Source: Saprospiraceae bacterium
Lineage (GTDB): Bacteria > Bacteroidota > Bacteroidia > Chitinophagales > Saprospiraceae
Direction of reading: 5' to 3'
Assembly (NCBI GenBank): GCA_019638385.1
Contig: JAHBTW010000029.1
Location: forward strand, 1-42,941
Length of the DNA: 42,941 nucleotides
Shown here: piece after piece, positions 17,830 through 26,959 of the stretch
Layout of the letters: the number at the start of each line of letters is the position of its first letter
Numbering within the stretch: position 1 is the stretch's first letter
Translations under genes and position numbers: made by a program
The notes under the pieces: model-generated
What the model saw: only the letters and a program-made list of their open reading frames with translations
What the model was told of the DNA's origin: nothing
The model's database searches: none

Positions 17830-19163
17830 GCATGACCAACCCTTTCCTCACCGGACTGTACTATGTGCTCAAAGCGATTGTGGTGGTTACGCTGCGCATT
17901 TTTTACCCGCAGGCAGCCGCAGTCAATCGGCATTTGTTCAAACATAAAGGTCCGGTCATCGTCATTTTCAACCATCCGAATACGCTGTTGGACGCGCTGC
18001 TCACGGCCGTTGCTATTAAAGGCCAAACTTTTTTTCTGGCCAATTACAGCCTGTTCAAAAACCCCGTAGCCGCCTGGTTGCTCAACCGGCTGTACTGCAT
18101 TCCCATCCAACGCTATCAGGATACGGCGGGCAGGCCGTTGCAAAACGAAGATAGCTTTGCCCGCGCCGATGCGCATTTGGCCGCCGGGGGCCGGCTGCTC
18201 ATCGCTCCCGAAGGCGCGAGCCTGCCGGGCCGCCGCGTACGCCCTTTCAAAACCGGCGCAGCGCGCATCGCTCTCAGCGCCGAATCCAAAGCGGGGTTCC
18301 AATTGGGCTTGGTCTTTCTTCCCGTCGGACTTACCTACGAGCGCCCGCACCGATTTGGCGGCAGCGTGGTGATACATGCCGGCGATCCGGTTCCGGTGCG
18401 CCCTTTTGCTGTCGCTCATGCCGTCGACCCCATGCAAGCCGTTCGCGACCTCACCGATGCGCTGGAGCAGCAGATGAAACAATTGGTCGTACACACGGAA
18501 GACGAAGCCGAAGACAAATTGCTGCATCAGGTGGAAATACTCCTGCAAAATGAACGCCCGCTGCCCTTGCGGGAAAGCTATTGGCGCAGCCGGCAGGTGT
18601 CGGATGGCTTCCGGCAAGTACAAAGCGACCAACCGGAAGCATGGGAGCTTTTCAGCCGCGATGTGCGGGCCTACTTCGGTCGGCTCAACGCACTGGGCTT
18701 ACAAGATCGCGACATCGTAGCCAAGTCCTTCCGCGACTTCTGGCTACTCCTCCCCGCGCTGTGGCTCGCGCTGCCGGTATTTGTATTCGGCTGGGCCGCC
18801 AATGCCCTGCCTTTTCACCTGCCCGGCCTCATTTCCGACCGGCTCAAGGTGGTACCGGAGTACAAAGCGACCTGGAAATATGTAACCGGGTTGGTATTTT
18901 TTCCGTTGTGGTACACAGTCTTGTTTCAAATGTTGAAAATACCGCTCCCCGCTGTGGCGTGTTGGGCCGTGGTACTCGCAGCGCCGATAGCGGGCTGGGC
19001 AGCATGGCTGTATTTTAAAAAGGCGCTCTATGTCTGGCAGCGATTCCGCGCCTGGCGCCGCTTTCGACGGCATTCGGAGCTGAAACAGGAGTGGCGGGAA
19101 CTGCGGAAGGCCATCATGGAGCAGATACCGGTTGGGAAATGGGCATTCAATACCCCGTCTTGA
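17826..19163 (+). CDS. PlsC-family acyltransferase (lysophospholipid acyltransferase)
   Basis: 445 residues. The acyltransferase core has FNHPNTLLD (catalytic His50 and Asp56, in the H-x5-D form common in Bacteroidota) and IAPEGASLPGRR (motif III, PEG at 128-130). The C-terminal part holds hydrophobic segments at about 305-330 and 350-400, which anchor it in the inner membrane. It transfers an acyl chain to a glycerophosphate-type or lysophospholipid acceptor. Coupling to lpxK suggests work in envelope lipid assembly. The exact acceptor is not deducible. Confidence 0.85.
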   Translation: MSMTNPFLTGLYYVLKAIVVVTLRIFYPQAAAVNRHLFKHKGPVIVIFNHPNTLLDALLTAVAIKGQTFFLANYSLFKNPVAAWLLNRLYCIPIQRYQDTAGRPLQNEDSFARADAHLAAGGRLLIAPEGASLPGRRVRPFKTGAARIALSAESKAGFQLGLVFLPVGLTYERPHRFGGSVVIHAGDPVPVRPFAVAHAVDPMQAVRDLTDALEQQMKQLVVHTEDEAEDKLLHQVEILLQNERPLPLRESYWRSRQVSDGFRQVQSDQPEAWELFSRDVRAYFGRLNALGLQDRDIVAKSFRDFWLLLPALWLALPVFVFGWAANALPFHLPGLISDRLKVVPEYKATWKYVTGLVFFPLWYTVLFQMLKIPLPAVACWAVVLAAPIAGWAAWLYFKKALYVWQRFRAWRRFRRHSELKQEWRELRKAIMEQIPVGKWAFNTPS

Positions 19164-20284
19164 GTGCCGATGTCATTTTACTGCTGATCTTCCTTTCGGC
19201 CACTGCCGTGCAATTGCTCTTTTGGGGGCTTTTTTTTCGTTGGCCGGCCAGGGACTCCGCTCCGATGCCGGAGGCCGAATCGCCCGAAAAACCGCCTCCT
19301 TTTGTCTCCGTCATCATCTGCGCGCGCAATGAGGCGGAAAACTTGCAAAAAAATCTCCACCACTTTCTAAATCAAAAGTACCGCTCCTTCGAGGTTATTG
19401 TTGTTAACGATAACTCAACAGACTGCACCCGAAATGTGGTGTTGGACAGGTTGGCGAAATGGTCGAACTTGCGCCTCATTGAAATAGCACAGGATACCCC
19501 GCCCGGAAAAAAAGCGGCCCTTACAAAAGGTATTGAGGCAGCCCGCGGCAACAGCATTCTACTTAGCGATGCCGATTGCAGGCCCTCCACTGACCGGTGG
19601 ATTGCCACGATGCAAGGAGCATTGGACACAAACACTATATTACAAATCGGCTTGGGCTTTAGTCCCTATGACCGGCAAAAGGGCCTTCTCAACCTTTTTA
19701 TCCGGTACGAAACGGCGTATGCCGCAGTGCAATATTTTTCGTCGGCGCTGCGGGGAATGCCGTACATGGGAGTGGGGCGCAATCTGATTTACAACCGTTC
19801 CCTTTTTGAAAGGGCAGGAGGTTTTCGCGAGCACGGGCACATTGCTTCAGGAGATGATGATCTCTTTGTAAATGCAACGGCTACGCGGGAAAACACCACG
19901 GTCATATTGGATGAAAACTCCTTTGTGTACTCGCTGCCGGAAAAGAATTGGAGCGCCTACTACCGGCAAAAAAAGCGGCACCTGAGCACCGCAAGAAGCT
20001 ATCGGTTGCTGCATAAAGCGGTACTCGGAGCATTGTCGGCGAGCCATTTTCTGCACTACGCAACGGCGGTGTGGCTTTTGATTGCAGGGAATTATGTCCT
20101 CGTTGTTGCCGGCCTGGCGGTGTTGCGTTGGGCGCTGATGCTCGTTCGGTGGAATCGCATCCTCCGGCGCTTGCATCAGCAAGACCTCTACCCTTGGGTC
20201 ATCCTCCTGGATGTAGCGTATCTGGGGTATTATATAGTGTTAGCGCCGGCATTATGGGCCGGGAAAAGAAACAGATGGAAATAG
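19139..20284 (+). CDS. Membrane glycosyltransferase family 2
   Basis: Start chosen at 19139 (MGIQYPVLSADVILLL), overlapping the acyltransferase stop by 25 bases; 381 residues. One N-terminal membrane helix (10-34) precedes a GT-A fold with SVIICARNEAEN, VVNDNSTD, the D-A-D metal site (144-146), GDDD (238-241) and Q-K-K-R-H (277-281), a Q-x2-R-W variant. Two or three C-terminal membrane helices follow (300-375). It transfers a sugar from an activated donor to a lipid or glycan at the cytoplasmic face. The context (LpxK, acyltransferase) hints at a lipid-linked acceptor. Confidence 0.85.
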   Translation: MGIQYPVLSADVILLLIFLSATAVQLLFWGLFFRWPARDSAPMPEAESPEKPPPFVSVIICARNEAENLQKNLHHFLNQKYRSFEVIVVNDNSTDCTRNVVLDRLAKWSNLRLIEIAQDTPPGKKAALTKGIEAARGNSILLSDADCRPSTDRWIATMQGALDTNTILQIGLGFSPYDRQKGLLNLFIRYETAYAAVQYFSSALRGMPYMGVGRNLIYNRSLFERAGGFREHGHIASGDDDLFVNATATRENTTVILDENSFVYSLPEKNWSAYYRQKKRHLSTARSYRLLHKAVLGALSASHFLHYATAVWLLIAGNYVLVVAGLAVLRWALMLVRWNRILRRLHQQDLYPWVILLDVAYLGYYIVLAPALWAGKRNRWK

Positions 20285-20928
20285 CAACTTCTACTGCCTT
20301 ATCTCAAAAACTTACCGAAGACTACGAGTTGGTCTGCTCGGCGGTACATGGCGATCAGCGGGCCTATTCGTCGCTGTTGAACCGCTATTACGATTCCGTA
20401 CACCAGTTGATGCTCAAAATGGTCAGCAACCGGCAAGATGCGGACGATCTCACCTTAGAGGCTTTCGGCAAAGCATTTCGCCATCTCGCGCATTATGCGC
20501 CGCACTATGCCTTCCGCACTTGGCTGGCCCGCATTGCTGTGAACAACTGCATAGACTACATGCGCAAAAAGCGCACCCGGACGCTCTCCTTGGACGAACC
20601 AGCGCTTTCGGAATCGGGCGCCGACCTGCGTCATGCCATTCCCTGCGCCAATCCCGACCCGGAAGAGGTCATCATTCGCAGCCAACGGATTGAACTGATA
20701 CAATTGCTGCTCAAGCACCTGCCGCAACGCTACCGCCGCATGATCGAAATGCGCTTCTTTGAAGAAATGAGCTACGACGAAATGGCCGTCGCATTGAACG
20801 TACCCCTCGGAACAGTGAAAGCCCAACTGTTTCGCGCTAAAGAATTACTTTATGAACTGCTGCAAAAGCCAGGCGCTTCAGCTTACTTGGATACCGTGCG
20901 CCGGAAAACATCAAAAGGGTATTCCTAA
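20275..20928 (+). CDS. ECF-type RNA polymerase sigma factor
   Basis: Start predicted at 20275 (MEIATSTALSQ), overlapping the glycosyltransferase stop by 10 bases; 20254 is an alternative. 217 residues. Region 2 spans about 25-95 (FRTWLARIAVNNCIDYMRKKR). Region 4 spans about 145-200 (LPQRYRRMIEMRFFEEMSYDEMAVALNVPLGTVKAQLFRAKELL), with the expected helix-turn-helix. No anti-sigma gene is adjacent, so its control is not visible. Its place at the end of an envelope operon suggests an envelope-related regulon, which is inference. Confidence 0.9.
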   Translation: MEIATSTALSQKLTEDYELVCSAVHGDQRAYSSLLNRYYDSVHQLMLKMVSNRQDADDLTLEAFGKAFRHLAHYAPHYAFRTWLARIAVNNCIDYMRKKRTRTLSLDEPALSESGADLRHAIPCANPDPEEVIIRSQRIELIQLLLKHLPQRYRRMIEMRFFEEMSYDEMAVALNVPLGTVKAQLFRAKELLYELLQKPGASAYLDTVRRKTSKGYS

Positions 20929-20949
20929 CAAATCATGATCAAACTTTGA

Positions 20950-20985
20950 AAGCCTTCCTTGCTCTGCAAGGAGGGCTTTTTTGTT
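20950..20985 (+). terminator. Intrinsic terminator after the sigma factor operon
   Basis: AAGCCTTCCTTG (20950-20961) pairs with CAAGGAGGGCTT (20967-20978) across a 5-base loop, with one G-U pair, followed by TTTTGTTTTTT. Confidence 0.85.
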
Positions 20986-21230
20986 TTTTGGGGGAGGGAT
21001 GCTGCTATCCCGGGATCCTGCACACGCTACGCTTGTCATTCCGTAGGAATCTGCACACGCTGTGTGGGTACCCGACGGGAGTACCCGGCCAGATAGTGCA
21101 GCCTTGAGCAGTTCTGTATAAACCGTAGCCAGTATCATGGCCGGTACGGCATTCTTTTTATATTTGCTCCACATCACCGGCAGGCAAAGAAAATGATACT
21201 TCGCTCTGTCTCGCAAAACAAGATTGCAAT
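20986..21230. other. Intergenic region with short direct and inverted repeats
   Basis: No gene is seen. CTGCACACGCT occurs twice about 33 bases apart (near 21017 and 21050), with GTCATTCCGTAGGAATC between the copies. GGGTAC and GTACCC near 21066-21087 form a small hairpin. This looks like a dispersed intergenic repeat. TATATTTG at 21159-21166 fits the -7 consensus and may drive the gene at 21231. Confidence 0.5.
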
Positions 21231-24200
21231 ATGAAAACCAACCACTTCTACCACTTCGCCGCCCTGCTCGCGGCAGTCGCTTTCCAATTCCTTCCGGCCG
21301 ATGCGGCCGCCCAGAAAAAAAGCCCGGTCAAAGGCGAGACCGTGACTACAGCAGCACCGGCGCTCAACTTCGATGAGGCCCTGTACCAATCCGTGCAGTG
21401 GCGCAGCATCGGCCCGTACCGGGGCGGTCGCTCGGCTGCCGTCACAGGCGTGCCGGGCAAGCCCAACCTCTACTACTTCGGCTCCGTAGGCGGCGGGGTG
21501 TGGCGCACCCGCGACGGCGGTCAAACCTGGGACAACATCTCCGACGGTTTCTTCGGCGGCTCCATCGGCGCCGTGGCGGTGTCGGAATACGATCACAACG
21601 TCATCTATGTGGGCGGCGGCGAAAAAACAGTGCGCGGCAACGTGTCCTACGGCTACGGTGCATGGAAGTCGGAAGATGCCGGCAAGACCTGGAAAAACAT
21701 CGGGCTGAACAAGGCCCGTCACATCCCGCGCATCCGCATCCACCCGCGCAATCCCGACCTCGTGTATGCCGCCGTACTGGGCGACCTGTACAAACCCGGC
21801 GATGAACGCGGCGTGTATCGCAGCAAAGACGGCGGCCAAACCTGGCAGCGCATCCTCTTTGCCAACGCCGATGCCGGCGCGGTGGACCTCGTGCTCGACC
21901 CCGCCAACCCGCGCGTGCTTTACGCCTCTACCTGGCGCATACGCCGCACCCCATACAGCTTGGAGAGCGGCGGCGACGGCTCCGCCCTCTGGAAAAGCAC
22001 CGACGGCGGGGATACCTGGAAGGAGATTTCAAAAAATAAAGGTTTTCCCAAAGGCCCGCTCGGCATCATCGGCGTGGCGCCTTCGCCCGTGCAACAAGAC
22101 CGCGTGTGGGCCATCGTGGAAGCCAATGAAGGCGGCGTATATCGCTCCGACGACGGCGGCGAAACCTGGCAAAAGCTCAACGACGACCGCGCCCTGCGCC
22201 AACGCGCCTGGTACTACACCCGCATCTACGCCGATACCAAAGACGCAGAGATTGTTTATGTGCTCAACGTGAGCTACCACCAATCTACCGACGGAGGCCG
22301 CACCTTCAAGTCGTTCATGTCGCAACACGCCGACCATCACGACCTCTGGATTTCACCTGAAGACAATCAGCGCATGGTCATGGCCAACGACGGCGGCGCG
22401 CAGGTTTCCTTCGACGGCGGCGAAAACTGGAGCACTTACCACAATCAGCCCACCGCGCAGTTTTACCGCGTCGTTACCGACAATCACTTCCCCTACCGCA
22501 TTTACGGCGCGCAGCAAGACAACTCCACCGTGCGCATCCTGCACCGCACCGACGGCGGCGCCATTACCGAAAGCGATTGGGAAGAAACGGCAGGCGGCGA
22601 AAGCGGCCACATTGCCGTAGATCCGCTCGACAACGACATCGTGTACGGCGGCAGCTACGGCGGGTTTCTCACCCGGCTCAACCACCGCACCAACAAAACG
22701 CAGGCCGTCAACGTATGGCCCGACAACCCGATGGGCCACGGCGCAGAGGGCATGAAGTATCGGTTTCAGTGGAACTTCCCCATTTTCTTCTCGCCGCACA
22801 ACCCGAAGAAACTCTACGCCTGCTCCAATCAATTGCACGTCACCACCAACGGCGGGCAAAGCTGGGAGATCATCAGCCCGGACCTCACCCGCAACGATCC
22901 CACCAAACTCGGCCCCTCCGGCGGCCCCATCACCAAAGACAATACGAGCGTAGAATACTACTGCACCATTTTTGCGGCTATGGAGTCGCCGTATGAAGAA
23001 GGATTGATCTGGACCGGTTCCGACGACGGCCTCCTCCATGTGAGCCGCGACGGCGGTAAAAACTGGGAAAACGTAACGCCCAAAGGCATGCCCGAATGGA
23101 TGATGTTCAACAGCATCGAAGCCGACCCCTTCACCAAAGGCGGCGCCTACATAGCCGGTACGCGCTACAAACTGGGCGATTACACCCCCTACCTGTACAA
23201 AACCGAAGACTACGGCAAAACCTGGCGGCTCATCACCAAAGGCATTCCCGCCGATCATTTTACCCGCGTATTGCGCGCCGACCCGGTGCGCAAAGGCATG
23301 CTCTACGCCGGTACGGAAACGGGCATGTACCTCTCTTTCGACGACGGGGCCAACTGGAAACCGCTCCAACTCAACCTACCCATCGTGCCCATTACCGACC
23401 TCACCGTGAAAGGCCATCACCTCATTGCCGCCACGCAAGGCCGCAGTTTCTGGATGATAGACGACCTGGGACCGCTGCGACAGCTCAACCCGGAAACGGC
23501 TGCTCAACCCGTCGTACTCTACCAACCCGCCGACACCTACCGCATGGGCGGCGGAGGCTGGGGGCGACCTCCGAAAACGGCCGGGGCCAACCACCCTGCC
23601 GGGGCCATGATCCATTTCTACCTGAAGGAAAAACCGCTGGACTCGGTGGCTGTCACGCTCGGCTTTTACGATGCAGCCGGTAAGCTCATCCGCGAGTTTT
23701 CCAGCACGGCCAAAGAGCGCGCCGACAAGCTGGAAGTGAAGCAGGGCGGCAATATGTTTGTATGGAATCTGCTCTATCCCGATGCCAAAGGCTTTGAAGG
23801 CATCGTGCTGTGGTCAGGCTCGCTGCGCGGTCCGCGCGCCGTACCGGGCGACTACAAAGTGCGCCTCCGCATCGGCGATAAAACACAGGAACAGCCGCTG
23901 CGCCTCCTCAAAGACCCCCGCGCAGAGTCCTCACAGGCGGAACTACAGGCGCAATTCGACTTCGTGACCGAGGTGCAAAGTAAGGTGTCTGAAGCACATG
24001 AGACCATCGTGGAAATCAGAGATATTCGCAAACAACTCAACGGCTACGCCGACCGGTTCAAAGACAAAGACGACATGAAAGAGCTGGCGGAAAAGGCCAA
24101 AGCCATAGACAAGGCTATGACGGCCGTGGAAGAGGCGTTGTACCAAACCAAAAACCGCAGCGGCCAGGACCCGCTCAACTTCCCCATTCGCCTTACCAAC

Positions 24201-24395
24201 AAATTAGCCGCCGTGGCGAGCCTCGCCGGCTATGGCGATTTCCCGCCCACCGCTCAGGCCGTCGCCGTGAAAAACGAGCTGGTTCCGCAAATTGACGCCG
24301 AACTCGCTAAGTTCCGCCAAATCAAAGCCACGGAATTGCCGGCGTTCAACCGAATGGTGAAGGAGAAGGGCGTGGATGCAGTGATGGTGAAATAA
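21231..24395 (+). CDS. Exported VPS10/sortilin-like BNR-repeat protein
   Basis: 1054 residues with the signal peptide MKTNHFYHFAALLAAVAFQF... cleaved near AAAQ (residue 28). WRSIGPYRGGRSAAVTGVPG opens the propeller. At least eight Asp-box repeats follow (RTRDGGQTW, KSEDAGKTW, RSKDGGQTW, KSTDGGDTW, RSDDGGETW, HVSRDGGKNW and others). The C-terminal ~170 residues are charged and helical (EVQSKVSEAHETIVEIRDIRK), probably a coiled coil. Unlike the other propeller protein in this window it has no T9SS sorting domain, so it probably stays in the periplasm or on the outer membrane. Homologous proteins are widespread and often called glycosyl hydrolases, but no catalytic evidence is visible here. Confidence 0.82.
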   Translation: MKTNHFYHFAALLAAVAFQFLPADAAAQKKSPVKGETVTTAAPALNFDEALYQSVQWRSIGPYRGGRSAAVTGVPGKPNLYYFGSVGGGVWRTRDGGQTWDNISDGFFGGSIGAVAVSEYDHNVIYVGGGEKTVRGNVSYGYGAWKSEDAGKTWKNIGLNKARHIPRIRIHPRNPDLVYAAVLGDLYKPGDERGVYRSKDGGQTWQRILFANADAGAVDLVLDPANPRVLYASTWRIRRTPYSLESGGDGSALWKSTDGGDTWKEISKNKGFPKGPLGIIGVAPSPVQQDRVWAIVEANEGGVYRSDDGGETWQKLNDDRALRQRAWYYTRIYADTKDAEIVYVLNVSYHQSTDGGRTFKSFMSQHADHHDLWISPEDNQRMVMANDGGAQVSFDGGENWSTYHNQPTAQFYRVVTDNHFPYRIYGAQQDNSTVRILHRTDGGAITESDWEETAGGESGHIAVDPLDNDIVYGGSYGGFLTRLNHRTNKTQAVNVWPDNPMGHGAEGMKYRFQWNFPIFFSPHNPKKLYACSNQLHVTTNGGQSWEIISPDLTRNDPTKLGPSGGPITKDNTSVEYYCTIFAAMESPYEEGLIWTGSDDGLLHVSRDGGKNWENVTPKGMPEWMMFNSIEADPFTKGGAYIAGTRYKLGDYTPYLYKTEDYGKTWRLITKGIPADHFTRVLRADPVRKGMLYAGTETGMYLSFDDGANWKPLQLNLPIVPITDLTVKGHHLIAATQGRSFWMIDDLGPLRQLNPETAAQPVVLYQPADTYRMGGGGWGRPPKTAGANHPAGAMIHFYLKEKPLDSVAVTLGFYDAAGKLIREFSSTAKERADKLEVKQGGNMFVWNLLYPDAKGFEGIVLWSGSLRGPRAVPGDYKVRLRIGDKTQEQPLRLLKDPRAESSQAELQAQFDFVTEVQSKVSEAHETIVEIRDIRKQLNGYADRFKDKDDMKELAEKAKAIDKAMTAVEEALYQTKNRSGQDPLNFPIRLTNKLAAVASLAGYGDFPPTAQAVAVKNELVPQIDAELAKFRQIKATELPAFNRMVKEKGVDAVMVK

Positions 24396-24440
24396 AGAAC
24401 TGCCGCACGAGGTGTAAACCGCGCACCGACAAAGGAGAAG

Positions 24441-24480
24441 AAAGAGAGGGTTTCACTTGAAGTGAAGCCCTCTCTTTTTT
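24441..24480 (+). terminator. Intrinsic terminator
   Basis: AAAGAGAGGGTTTCACTT (24441-24458) pairs with AAGTGAAGCCCTCTCTTT (24460-24477) with one G-U pair, followed by Ts. The near-symmetric A and T flanks could let it work in both directions. Confidence 0.88.
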
Positions 24481-24497
24481 GTGCTGTTTTGGCTTAA

Positions 24498-24624
24498 CTT
24501 TTCGGCGTGGGCAGTACCCGATGAGTCGGCGGCCCACCAAAGCTAACATTTCCGGCCTGGGAGAAGCCGGCGCATCCTCCATTTCTTTGATCTGTTGCCG
24601 GCGGCCGATAAGGTTCTCGTACAT
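24498..24624 (-). pseudogene. Decayed N-terminal fragment of a DUF234-type AAA ATPase
   Basis: From an ATG at 24624 the minus strand reads MYENLIGRRQQIKEMEDA, then ASPRPEMLALVGRRLIGY. This matches the start of archaeal-type ATPases of the 'FIGR-E..-L...S-x-x-E-M-x-A-V-x-GRRRVGKT' pattern. The Walker A that should follow GRR is degraded (LIGYCP in place of RVGKTFL), and no further similarity follows before the terminator. About 40 of the expected 350-480 residues remain. Confidence 0.55.
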
Positions 24625-24911
24625 AAAATCCGCTTAATCTATACAAAGACACACACATTGAGCGGGTTTCGCCACGACAATCCAACTGATTGGCTTAACC
24701 CCGCGATATAAACCTCTCCCTGTTTAATTACGTTTCGCTCCTCCATCAGCAAAACGCAACCGCGTTATTGTAAAAATTCCGATCAGATTATATATTGTAT
24801 ATGTGTGAATTATACAATGATTGCCGGCAGAAGTGTAACTTTTTAAAATCCCGAAATCCCACTTTTGTATCCTTAGTAAACTCTATATAAAATAATAAAA
24901 TAAATTATCAC
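24625..24911. other. AT-rich intergenic stretch
   Basis: No gene is seen. It becomes very AT-rich towards 24912 (ATATAAAATAATAAAATAAA just before the ATG). It probably carries the promoter of the downstream ice-binding-like gene, but no clear -7 box is present. Confidence 0.5.
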
Positions 24912-26183
24912 ATGAAACGAATTTCACACGCATTCATAACGGCAGTTATTCTGTTGTTAATGCCAAATCTAAACTTTGCTCAAACACCCAATTTGGGCGC
25001 AGCGCAGAGTTTTGCCGTATTTACCGCTGTTGGAGCATTTGAAAACAATGGAACAACCGTTATCACAGGAGACATCGGCACCGACATGGGTGCGTTCGCC
25101 GGCTTCCCTCCGGGCGTTTTGTCTTCGGCCAAATTCATGTACAAGACGCCGTGTCCGCACAAGCGGCCATAGATGTGCCCGTTGCCTATAGCTTTCTGGC
25201 CGGGCAAACCTGCGGTTCTGTAATCGGAACTACTCTGGGGAATGGGCAGATACTTACGCCTGATATCTACTGCACAGGAGCGGCTACTACATTGAATGGC
25301 AACTTAACGTTGGACGCTCAGGGAGACCCTGATGCTATTTTTATTTTCCAAATAGACGGCGCTTTGGCCACCAGTACATTTGCAAGTGTTACGCTGATTA
25401 ATTCAGCTTCTTTGTGCAATGTATATTGGCAAGTAAACGGAGAATTCGGTTTGGGAGATTTTTCTACTTTTCAAGGCACCCTTTTGGTCAACGGCGCCAT
25501 TAATTTATTGGAAGGCTCCACGCTCATCGGCAGAGCGCTCTCGCAAGCCGGCGCTGTCAATTTGCATAGTAATACAATTACCGGAGGGTTGCCGGCAGTA
25601 GCGGCGGTCATTTCGGCCAATGGCCCAACGTCGTTTTGCATCGGCGAAAGCGTGACCCTCTCCGGAAATGTGGACGGAGTCTGGAACACCGGTGAAACTA
25701 CGCCGTCTATATGAGATTTACATAGGTTGGTCCGAAGTTGAAATAATCCTGGCGGTGACAGATGCATTCGGCTGTGTTTCTACGTGCATCATTACAATGC
25801 CTTGTATTGAACCCATTCAACTCCCAGGTCATTTACCGATCCGGGTTACCCCCGGAGGGACTTCCAATCAAACGGCTCCGGCAGGTACAACGCCGGTGGC
25901 GGAGAATCGCCCGGTAGCTTATGTGAAAATACTCAACTTGTGGCCCAACCCCGCCGGGGCGCTGATGAATATCAATTATGAATCCACAGAGGAAGCGGAT
26001 GTGCAGCTTCGCTTGGTAAACACGCTGGGTCAGGTGGTCCTGATGAAAGAAGTCAGTGCTCAAAAAGGACTGAACACACACGAACTGAACGTGTCGAAAG
26101 TCCGTCAAGGCAGCTATCTGGTCCAGATTATCACAGCGCAAGAAGTTCACACGAAAGTCGTTGTGATCATGCGAAATGATTAA
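24912..26183 (+). pseudogene. Ice-binding-like (DUF3494) protein with T9SS sorting domain, broken by two frameshifts
   Basis: Frame 1 (24912-25172) has a signal peptide (MKRISHAFITAVILLLMPNLNFAQ) and the DUF3494 start NLGAAQSFAVFTAVGAF ... VITGDIGTDMGAF. The family sequence continues in another frame from about 25139 (VQDAVSAQAAIDV, then TLDAQGDPDAIFIFQIDGAL) to 25711. It returns to the first frame near 25710 (VTDAFGCVSTC), ending in a T9SS domain (LNLWPNPAGA ... VVVIMRND). One missing base near 25138 and one extra near 25710 would explain it; the two compensate. It may be a true pseudogene or a sequencing error. Base composition is more AT-rich than its neighbours. DUF3494 proteins bind ice or act as surface adhesins. 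Confidence 0.75.
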
Positions 26184-26204
26184 ATGAATGATTGATTGTT
26201 TATA

Positions 26205-26236
26205 ACAACTGCCCTCAGCAATGGGGGTAGTTGTTT
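26205..26236. terminator. Short terminator between convergent genes
   Basis: ACAACT-CCC (from 26205) pairs with GGG-AGTTGT (to 26234), followed by TTTTT. It lies between the T9SS pseudogene and the convergent pseudouridine synthase gene. Confidence 0.55.
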
Positions 26237-26237
26237 T

Positions 26238-26894
26238 TTACCCCGGAAACCCCTTTGCCGTCACCGTCAGCAGCTTGTCGTTGAACGGATCGCGGAAAGA
26301 CAGGGAATAAGCGTGCAGCGCAATGCAATCGCGGCGGAAAGGCGTAACGGCGCCGTATCGGGCATCGCCGACAATGGGCATACCGGCGGCGGCCAACTGC
26401 GCGCGTATTTGGTGATAGCGCCCCTGCAAGGGCCGGATTTCCAACAGCGTTCCGCGCGGCACAGTTTCCAATACCTTGAATTTCAATTCACAACGCACGG
26501 CGCCGCTTGCGCCTTCGGCGGCGGTCACGGCCCGTTTTTCTTTCACATCTTTTATCAGCCAATGGGTCAGCAGGCCCGATGAGGATTCCGGCGGGTTTTC
26601 CACGATGGCGTGGTATATTTTTTCCACGCTGCGTTCGGCAAATTGGAGATTGAGTACTTTGAGCGCCGAGCGTTTTTTAGACAACAACAATACGCCGCTC
26701 ACCGGCCGGTCCAAGCGATGTACGATGCCCACATACGGTTTGCGGGTTTCACCTTTGATGTAACGCAGCGCCCAGTCTTCTACCGAGGGGTAACCGTGCG
26801 CAAGCCGCTCTACGGCCATGCCGGCCGGCTTGTTTACGACCAGAATGGCCGTTGTTTCTAACAAAATGGGGACGGTGCGAAAGGGTTGGGACAT
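26238..26894 (-). CDS. RluA-family pseudouridine synthase
   Basis: 218 residues. VNKPAGMAVE (20-29) and HRLDRPVSGVLL (59-70), with catalytic Asp62, are the RluA hallmarks. GRYHQIRAQLAAAGMPIVGDARYG is the conserved C-terminal substrate-binding motif. It isomerises uridine to pseudouridine in rRNA or tRNA. It has no N-terminal S4 domain, so it belongs to the short RluA/RluC-like class; the exact site cannot be told. Confidence 0.92.
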   Translation of the reverse strand: MSQPFRTVPILLETTAILVVNKPAGMAVERLAHGYPSVEDWALRYIKGETRKPYVGIVHRLDRPVSGVLLLSKKRSALKVLNLQFAERSVEKIYHAIVENPPESSSGLLTHWLIKDVKEKRAVTAAEGASGAVRCELKFKVLETVPRGTLLEIRPLQGRYHQIRAQLAAAGMPIVGDARYGAVTPFRRDCIALHAYSLSFRDPFNDKLLTVTAKGFPG

Positions 26895-26959
26895 CTCTTT
26901 TGTATCTGTTTAGGTAGCCACGAGCTACGAGTTTAAAACGTTCAAATGAAAAAGAGTAT

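Noticed and set aside
20071..20274. Longer N-terminus for the ECF sigma factor
   Set aside because: It lies inside the glycosyltransferase coding sequence in another frame and shows no sigma factor character.
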